From assembly GCA_965660675.1 (NCBI GenBank), contig CBFIAU010000007.1, positions 62,001 to 126,000 of the forward strand: a stretch of 64,000 bases of DNA, written 5' to 3'. The notes under the pieces are model-generated. The model did no database searches and was not told where the DNA came from. It saw only the letters and a program-made list of their open reading frames with translations. The stretch's first letter is position 1; every line of letters begins with the position of its first letter. The translations under genes and the position numbers were made by a program. Positions 60,156-64,000 of the stretch are shown in pieces. This DNA comes from UBA12202 sp002691725 (GTDB lineage: Bacteria; Pseudomonadota; Alphaproteobacteria; Puniceispirillales; UBA1172).

Positions 60156-61523
60156 CTATGCCCATAAAAACCGCGCTCCATAAAACCGCGCGCCATAAAA
60201 TCGCTTTTCAAGCATATCTGGCTTGTTATTACTATCATAGACAATATCAATATCTTTTAAATGGGGAAATATGAACCCTTCGTCAAGGTCAAGACCGTGC
60301 TTAACATCAAGATTCTTTGTATCTGTGTCAATAAGTACAGGCAATGACCAGAATATCCGCGCCATGACCTGTGGCCAATCCTGAACATCTGATAAAATAG
60401 TCCGTATTTTAGCAAATCGCTCAGCCCCTATCGCTTCCACCTGAACCGAGTGCGGATAGCTGATGCGCCAGCGGTTATCAAATACCCCTTGACCTGATGG
60501 CAAGTTAATGGCGGGGATATTGGCCTCAGGCTCACGGCAGATGATAATCTGATCAGGGTTTTGCGTATGCCAGCGCCACTCACAACCACCAAGCGTTGCC
60601 TCACCACCAGCATGAAGGCGGTCACGCAGAATAGCTAAAGCTTGATCAGACACCGGATACGGTTTTACCGACATATGGCGCAGAATATGGCTAGCAATTA
60701 GGGTAAACCCTTGCATTGAGATGACGTCTTTTGCCATGGCGGCAAAGCCAAGAGGATGGATAGAAAACTGACTTGGGCTGGTGGCCTTGACCGCCACATC
60801 AATCTGTTTGATCAAGCGTGATGAAAGTTGGCTTAACTTTGCTAATTGCTGATCACTGACACCTGATTTGGCGCGAGCATGTCTATCCGCGCGCAGTCGC
60901 GGACGCTGATAGCGTTCATCAAGATTGGTTGGATCAACCACTGGAGTAAATCCAGCCGCCTCAGCCGCTTCGGCTAGCTCTGACTTGGTGAAATTAAGGC
61001 AGGGTCTGATCAGCCGCACGCCCAAATATCCTGTCTCAAGCTTCATCGCCGCTAATCCGCGCAAGCCAGAGCCTTTCGCCAGTCGCATTTCAACCGTCTC
61101 CAATTGATCATCGAGATGATGCGCCGTCATCAAAACCGCATCATGTTTCATCGCTTCCGCCGTCAGGCATTGATAGCGATGTTGGCGCGCCCATTCAGAT
61201 ACGCCATGCGTCGGGGGTTTATCAGGTATGGCCACGCGCCTGGCCGTAATCCCTGCCGATACCAGCATGTTTTCAACATATTTTGCCTCAGCCGCCGCCT
61301 CCGCCCTGAGGCCATGATCAATAATGATTGCTCTCACCAAAGGAATGTCGTTTTGGTGATGCGACGCGGCAAGCGCATGACGCCATGACTGGATTAACGC
61401 GACCAGACCTAAACTATCCGCACCTCCAGACACAGCCAGCATAATAGCACGGCTTGATTGGGGCAGTTGCCGTTCCGCCATCACCCTGGCAAAGCGGCGA
61501 CACAAGTCCGGGTTAGGCTTCAC
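60156..61523 (-). CDS. tilS: tRNA(Ile) lysidine synthetase
   Basis: Modifies C34 of the CAU anticodon to lysidine so that the tRNA reads AUA. About 455 residues (start uncertain). The PP-loop is LAVSGGADSLGLVALI (about residues 29-44), then DHGLRAEAAAEAKYVENM, TAHHLDDQLETV, and GSGLRGLAAM with KLETGYLGVRLIRPCL. The start is uncertain: GTG at 61523 (overlapping cpoB by 11 bases) follows AGGATAAAACAGGGT; TTG 61550 and ATG 61481 are options. The last residues, RFYGARFYGARFLWA, are encoded by a 15-bp tandem repeat. Confidence 0.9.
   Translation of the reverse strand: MKPNPDLCRRFARVMAERQLPQSSRAIMLAVSGGADSLGLVALIQSWRHALAASHHQNDIPLVRAIIIDHGLRAEAAAEAKYVENMLVSAGITARRVAIPDKPPTHGVSEWARQHRYQCLTAEAMKHDAVLMTAHHLDDQLETVEMRLAKGSGLRGLAAMKLETGYLGVRLIRPCLNFTKSELAEAAEAAGFTPVVDPTNLDERYQRPRLRADRHARAKSGVSDQQLAKLSQLSSRLIKQIDVAVKATSPSQFSIHPLGFAAMAKDVISMQGFTLIASHILRHMSVKPYPVSDQALAILRDRLHAGGEATLGGCEWRWHTQNPDQIIICREPEANIPAINLPSGQGVFDNRWRISYPHSVQVEAIGAERFAKIRTILSDVQDWPQVMARIFWSLPVLIDTDTKNLDVKHGLDLDEGFIFPHLKDIDIVYDSNNKPDMLEKRFYGARFYGARFLWA
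60162..60207. repeat. 15-bp tandem repeat at the 3' end of tilS
   Basis: Units CCATAAAAACCGCGCT (60162-60177, 16 bp with an extra A), CCATAAAACCGCGCG (60178-60192) and CCATAAAATCGCTTT (60193-60207). They encode the repeated FYGAR ending of TilS. Confidence 0.95.
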
Positions 61524-62673
61524 ACCCTGTTTTATCCTTAAGTTTAGCAAGTCGCGTTGTCAATTTCTGGGGTGGGTCTTCAACCGCACGCAGTAATTTT
61601 TCAAAGAAATCACAGGCATCTGCTTTTGGTCGTGTCACCGAAAATGATTCGGCAATCCACATTAAGACTTCAATCCGGCGCGGATCTTCTGGCCATGTTT
61701 GGATAAAATCTAGCATGGTTTGCAAAGACCGCTGATGCTCGCCTTGGACAAATTGAACGCGCCCAATCCAGAAATTCACATCTGCCGAAAGATCACTTTC
61801 TGGGTAACTATTATTAAACTCAATCAACGCTGCTTCCGCCTCACCCAACTGATTTTGGTGCATCAGGTTCTTGGCAAACTCATATTGCTCAATCTCTGTT
61901 CCTTCTGGCAAAAGCGATGGCAGTGTAGGTTCAGGTGAAGTCACATCAAGTGTTGTCTCAGGTGGGTTAGCGGCACCAGTCGTTTGACTATCAGCACCGT
62001 CTTCGAGTTGCGATTTAGGTAACACCCATGCCGAATTATCACTATTATCTGGCGCTGTTGATGTGGCGGCGGATGATTCTGGCGCAGCAGCATTGGCACT
62101 GTTTGATAAGGCTGATGAGCCATCTTGTGGCACCGCTGTACTATCCAGACCTGCGGATAGCCGCAACAGACTTTGAATCTTGGCTTCAAGCTGAAGAATC
62201 CGAAACTCATTATCAGCCGCAAGTTGAAGGGTTTTTTGAATTTTATTATTTAACGAAATAAGCTCATTAGACAAATTATTGATGTTATTTAGCTTTTCAT
62301 CGACACGCCGCAAGACGTCTTCTGCAGCACTTCCAGATTCTAAATTTTGACGTAAATCAAATAAATCATTTTCAACTCTGGCGTTAAGGTCTCGCAATGT
62401 GTTTTCAATGGCAATAATCCGCAACTGCATATCACCAAGCGTTGATTGATCAACCTGAGCATTGGCGATTGGTGTTTGTAATGCCGTCAGCATTAGTATC
62501 ATAGTACCATACCCCCCCACAGCCTTGATGAGAGGTCTTACAGGTTTGATAACTGACTGCATAATTGACTGCATAATTGACCGGAAGATGACTGATTGGG
62601 AGATATCACTTAGTCGGGTCACGTTGGCTATCACAAAAGAGTTAGAGTAAATAGGGTTCTTCATCATGATCAT
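61513..62673 (-). CDS. cpoB: Tol-Pal accessory protein CpoB (YbgF)
   Basis: Periplasmic protein that coordinates outer-membrane constriction with septal peptidoglycan synthesis in the Tol-Pal system. 386 residues. It has a long N-terminal region with a secretion signal (about residues 40-72, VGGYGTMILMLTALQTPIANA), a coiled coil (VDQSTLGDMQLRIIAIENTLRDLNARVEND..., about 74-160), a Ser/Ala/Pro linker (about 175-245) and C-terminal TPRs (YEFAKNLMHQNQLGEAEAALIEF...). The N-terminal IMQSIMQSVI repeat is due to a 12-bp tandem repeat (62551-62582). It stands in the usual pal-cpoB-tilS order. Confidence 0.9.
   Translation of the reverse strand: MIMMKNPIYSNSFVIANVTRLSDISQSVIFRSIMQSIMQSVIKPVRPLIKAVGGYGTMILMLTALQTPIANAQVDQSTLGDMQLRIIAIENTLRDLNARVENDLFDLRQNLESGSAAEDVLRRVDEKLNNINNLSNELISLNNKIQKTLQLAADNEFRILQLEAKIQSLLRLSAGLDSTAVPQDGSSALSNSANAAAPESSAATSTAPDNSDNSAWVLPKSQLEDGADSQTTGAANPPETTLDVTSPEPTLPSLLPEGTEIEQYEFAKNLMHQNQLGEAEAALIEFNNSYPESDLSADVNFWIGRVQFVQGEHQRSLQTMLDFIQTWPEDPRRIEVLMWIAESFSVTRPKADACDFFEKLLRAVEDPPQKLTTRLAKLKDKTGCEA
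62551..62582. repeat. 12-bp tandem repeat in the cpoB N-terminus
   Basis: AACTGACTGCAT (62551-62562), AATTGACTGCAT (62563-62574) and a partial AATTGACC (62575-62582); on the minus strand this gives the repeated IMQS residues in the N-terminal segment. Confidence 0.9.
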
Positions 62674-62741
62674 TAAAATCTCACGCTAGATCAGGTTCTG
62701 TATTAGATTTTATTGAATTAATTAGACCAAATTAAGGCAAA

Positions 62742-62771
62742 AAAAAACCCGATTAGATCATCGGGTTTTTT
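62742..62771 (-). terminator. Intrinsic terminator after pal
   Basis: AAAAAACCCGAT (62742-62753) pairs with ATCGGGTTTTTT (62760-62771) around a six-base loop. On the minus strand it ends in a T run directly after the pal stop codon; the opposite strand also has a T run, so it could act both ways. It would separate pal from cpoB transcription. Confidence 0.9.
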
Positions 62772-62789
62772 AAAAAATTTGTTCAGTAA

Positions 62790-63317
62790 CTAGTTAATAA
62801 TGCTAACCGCACGACGATTATATTTCCATGCTTGCTCATTCGAGCCAATAACAGCAGGACGCTCTTTGCCATAAGAAATGATTTTAATCCGTGCAGGATT
62901 AATACCCTGTGAGACTAAATAATCTCTAGTAGCGGCGGCACGGCTCTCACCAAGGGCAAGGTTATACTCGCGTGTTCCACGCTCATCACAATGGCCTTCG
63001 ATGGTTATACGCACCGATGGATTAGATGAAAGGAAAGTTACCTGTTTTCCAAGTGTTGATTTAGCCTCAGATGTTAATTCATAACTATCAAAATCAAAAT
63101 GAACACGATCACCAATACTAATCAATTCTTCACTAATGGTCATTTCTTCCGATGTATCTGATGTATCTGACGCGTCAGAACCCGAAGATGCGGTTGATTC
63201 AGATGTTGAAGATCCCGAAGCAGCCGTTCCTGCAACATCGCCAGTAGCATTAGGTGCAGTTTCGCAAGCGGCAAGTAGGAAAATCGCTGCTAGCAATGAT
63301 GATAAACGAAGGAACAT
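62790..63317 (-). CDS. pal: Peptidoglycan-associated lipoprotein Pal
   Basis: Outer-membrane lipoprotein that binds peptidoglycan and TolB. 175 residues with signal peptide and lipobox LAAC (Cys18), a Thr/Ser/Asp-rich linker (about residues 20-60; includes the 9-bp repeat DTSDTS), and an OmpA-like domain (about 70-175) with TIEGHCDERGTREYNLALGESRA (the peptidoglycan-binding residues) and ISYGKERP. The ATG at 63317 follows AGGAG at eight bases; a longer open frame upstream is not plausible. An intrinsic terminator follows. Between tolB and pal lies a 167-bp gap with a palindromic operator. Confidence 0.95.
   Translation of the reverse strand: MFLRLSSLLAAIFLLAACETAPNATGDVAGTAASGSSTSESTASSGSDASDTSDTSEEMTISEELISIGDRVHFDFDSYELTSEAKSTLGKQVTFLSSNPSVRITIEGHCDERGTREYNLALGESRAAATRDYLVSQGINPARIKIISYGKERPAVIGSNEQAWKYNRRAVSIIN
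63151..63177. repeat. 9-bp in-frame repeat in the Pal linker
   Basis: GATGTATCT at 63151-63159 and 63160-63168 and a diverged GACGCGTCA at 63169-63177. On the coding strand these give Asp-Thr-Ser and Asp-Ala-Ser repeats in the linker after the lipidated cysteine. Confidence 0.85.
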
Positions 63318-63371
63318 AAAATATCTCCTGATGTAATCCGCAAAACACGGATAATTAGTTGTTTTTTTACT

Positions 63372-63411
63372 TACCCTAAAACTCAATGTTGTACAACATA
63401 ATACCCTAAAA
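63372..63411. promoter_or_regulatory. Palindrome flanked by direct repeats in the tolB-pal gap
   Basis: A perfect 14-bp palindrome ATGTTGTACAACAT (63386-63399) lies midway between two direct copies of TACCCTAAAA (63372-63381 and 63402-63411; 30-bp spacing). The position, 55 to 94 bp upstream of the pal ATG, fits an operator or dual-binding site. Confidence 0.6.
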
Positions 63412-63484
63412 AAATGACAAAGAGAAGATATTAATACAAAACCGTTTTATTCAGTGTGTATATCACGCTCACAGTGATTGATTG

Positions 63485-64000
63485 TTAAGGCAAAAATGGT
63501 GACCAGGCAGGGTCTGATGCGCCTTCGGGTGTAATAATCCGGCGCTCATTAAAGCCTGTGATATCAATGCGATATAGATAGCTTTCACCACCTGACCCAT
63601 CTGAATTTGTTGGATTTTGCTTAAAATACATCAGAACACGGCCATTCGGTGCCCATGTTGGCGCCTCAACCAGAAAGCCTTTGGCGAGCAGGCGCTCACC
63701 TGTTCCATCGGCATTCATAATACCGATGTAGAATTGCCCTCGCAACATTTTGGTGAAGGCGATAATATCACCGCGCGGCGACCAAACAGGTGTTGCATAA
63801 CGGCCTTTGCCGCGACTAAGACGGCGAACATTACTGCCATCGCTGTTCATAATATAGAGTTGTTGGCTACCCGAACGGTCAGAATTAAAGACAATCTGGC
63901 CATCATTTGGCGAATAAGATGGGGATGTATCAATAAATGGCGTATTCGTTAGCTGGGTGATCTGCCGTGTCGATAAATCCATCGCATAGATATTAGTTAC
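63485..64000 (-). CDS. tolB: Tol-Pal translocation protein TolB (C-terminal part)
   Basis: Periplasmic beta-propeller of the Tol system. Only the last 171 or so residues are in the window; the frame runs off the end at 64000, so the N-terminus with its signal peptide is missing. The propeller repeats are clear: YAMDLSTRQITQLTNT, DTSPSYSPNDGQIVFNSDRSGSQQLYIMNSDGSNVRRL, TPVWSPRGDIIAFTKM and APTWAPNGRVLMYF. The remaining end ASDPAWSPFLP is the usual TolB terminus. The order tolB-pal-cpoB-tilS-ftsH is conserved in alphaproteobacteria. Confidence 0.95.
   Translation of the reverse strand, partial: VTNIYAMDLSTRQITQLTNTPFIDTSPSYSPNDGQIVFNSDRSGSQQLYIMNSDGSNVRRLSRGKGRYATPVWSPRGDIIAFTKMLRGQFYIGIMNADGTGERLLAKGFLVEAPTWAPNGRVLMYFKQNPTNSDGSGGESYLYRIDITGFNERRIITPEGASDPAWSPFLP

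Overview
The window looks like part of an alphaproteobacterial chromosome. The reasons are gene content and order: a complete dcw cell-division cluster that runs on into lpxC, bamD, recN and ligA; rluD next to rpoH; hisZ with purA; a tolB-pal-cpoB-tilS-ftsH-folP-glmM run; mlaA-mlaC; and DUF2237, DUF4396 and DUF6476-like proteins. Base composition looks moderate (a little under 50% G+C by eye). A marine SAR116/Puniceispirillum-like or Rhodospirillales-like organism is my best guess, but that is inference, not a database result.

Layout. 1-2 kb: two surface-polysaccharide genes (family 9 glycosyltransferase, heptose-epimerase-like). 2-13.9 kb: a looser accessory stretch of small genes in both directions (YtoQ, two TauE/SafE exporters, a lipoprotein, a small winged-helix protein with its own palindromic operator, DUF4396, a solute-binding-like protein, cold-shock protein, DMT transporter, malonyl-CoA synthetase, DUF2237, PlsC, TusA-like). 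13.97-16.5 kb: DjlA-like co-chaperone and Uup ABC-F ATPase. 16.6-17.0 kb: RNase P RNA. 17.3-41.5 kb: one long plus-strand block mraZ-rsmH-ftsL-ftsI-murE-murF-mraY-murD-ftsW-murG-murC-murB-ddl-ftsQ-ftsA-ftsZ-lpxC-bamD-recN-ligA, with most early genes overlapping by 1-14 bp. 41.5-46.5 kb: minus-strand uvrD-prmA-pepP. 46.6-48.0 kb: mlaA-mlaC. 48.0-52.7 kb: ettA, two small membrane proteins, rluD and rpoH. 52.9-64 kb: a minus-strand run tolB, pal, cpoB, tilS, ftsH, folP, glmM, then hisZ, purA.

How the genes work together: most of the window builds and maintains the Gram-negative envelope. GlmM and the Mur enzymes feed peptidoglycan precursor synthesis; FtsL/I/W/Q/A/Z drive septation; LpxC starts lipid A synthesis; BamD, MlaA/C and Tol-Pal-CpoB maintain the outer membrane; PlsC supplies phospholipid; RpoH and FtsH belong to the heat-shock/proteostasis circuit.

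I found no CRISPR array, transposase, prophage, tRNA or rRNA. The least ordinary signals are regulatory and structural: a five-copy MraZ-box array with 10-bp phasing before mraZ; a five-unit tandem array before hisZ-purA; a perfect 14-bp hairpin between ftsZ and lpxC; palindromic operators before pal and before a small winged-helix gene; and a recurring pattern of short tandem duplications (6-21 bp units, two to six copies) in intergenic gaps, gene ends and protein linkers across the window. I see no clear new defence or metabolic system.
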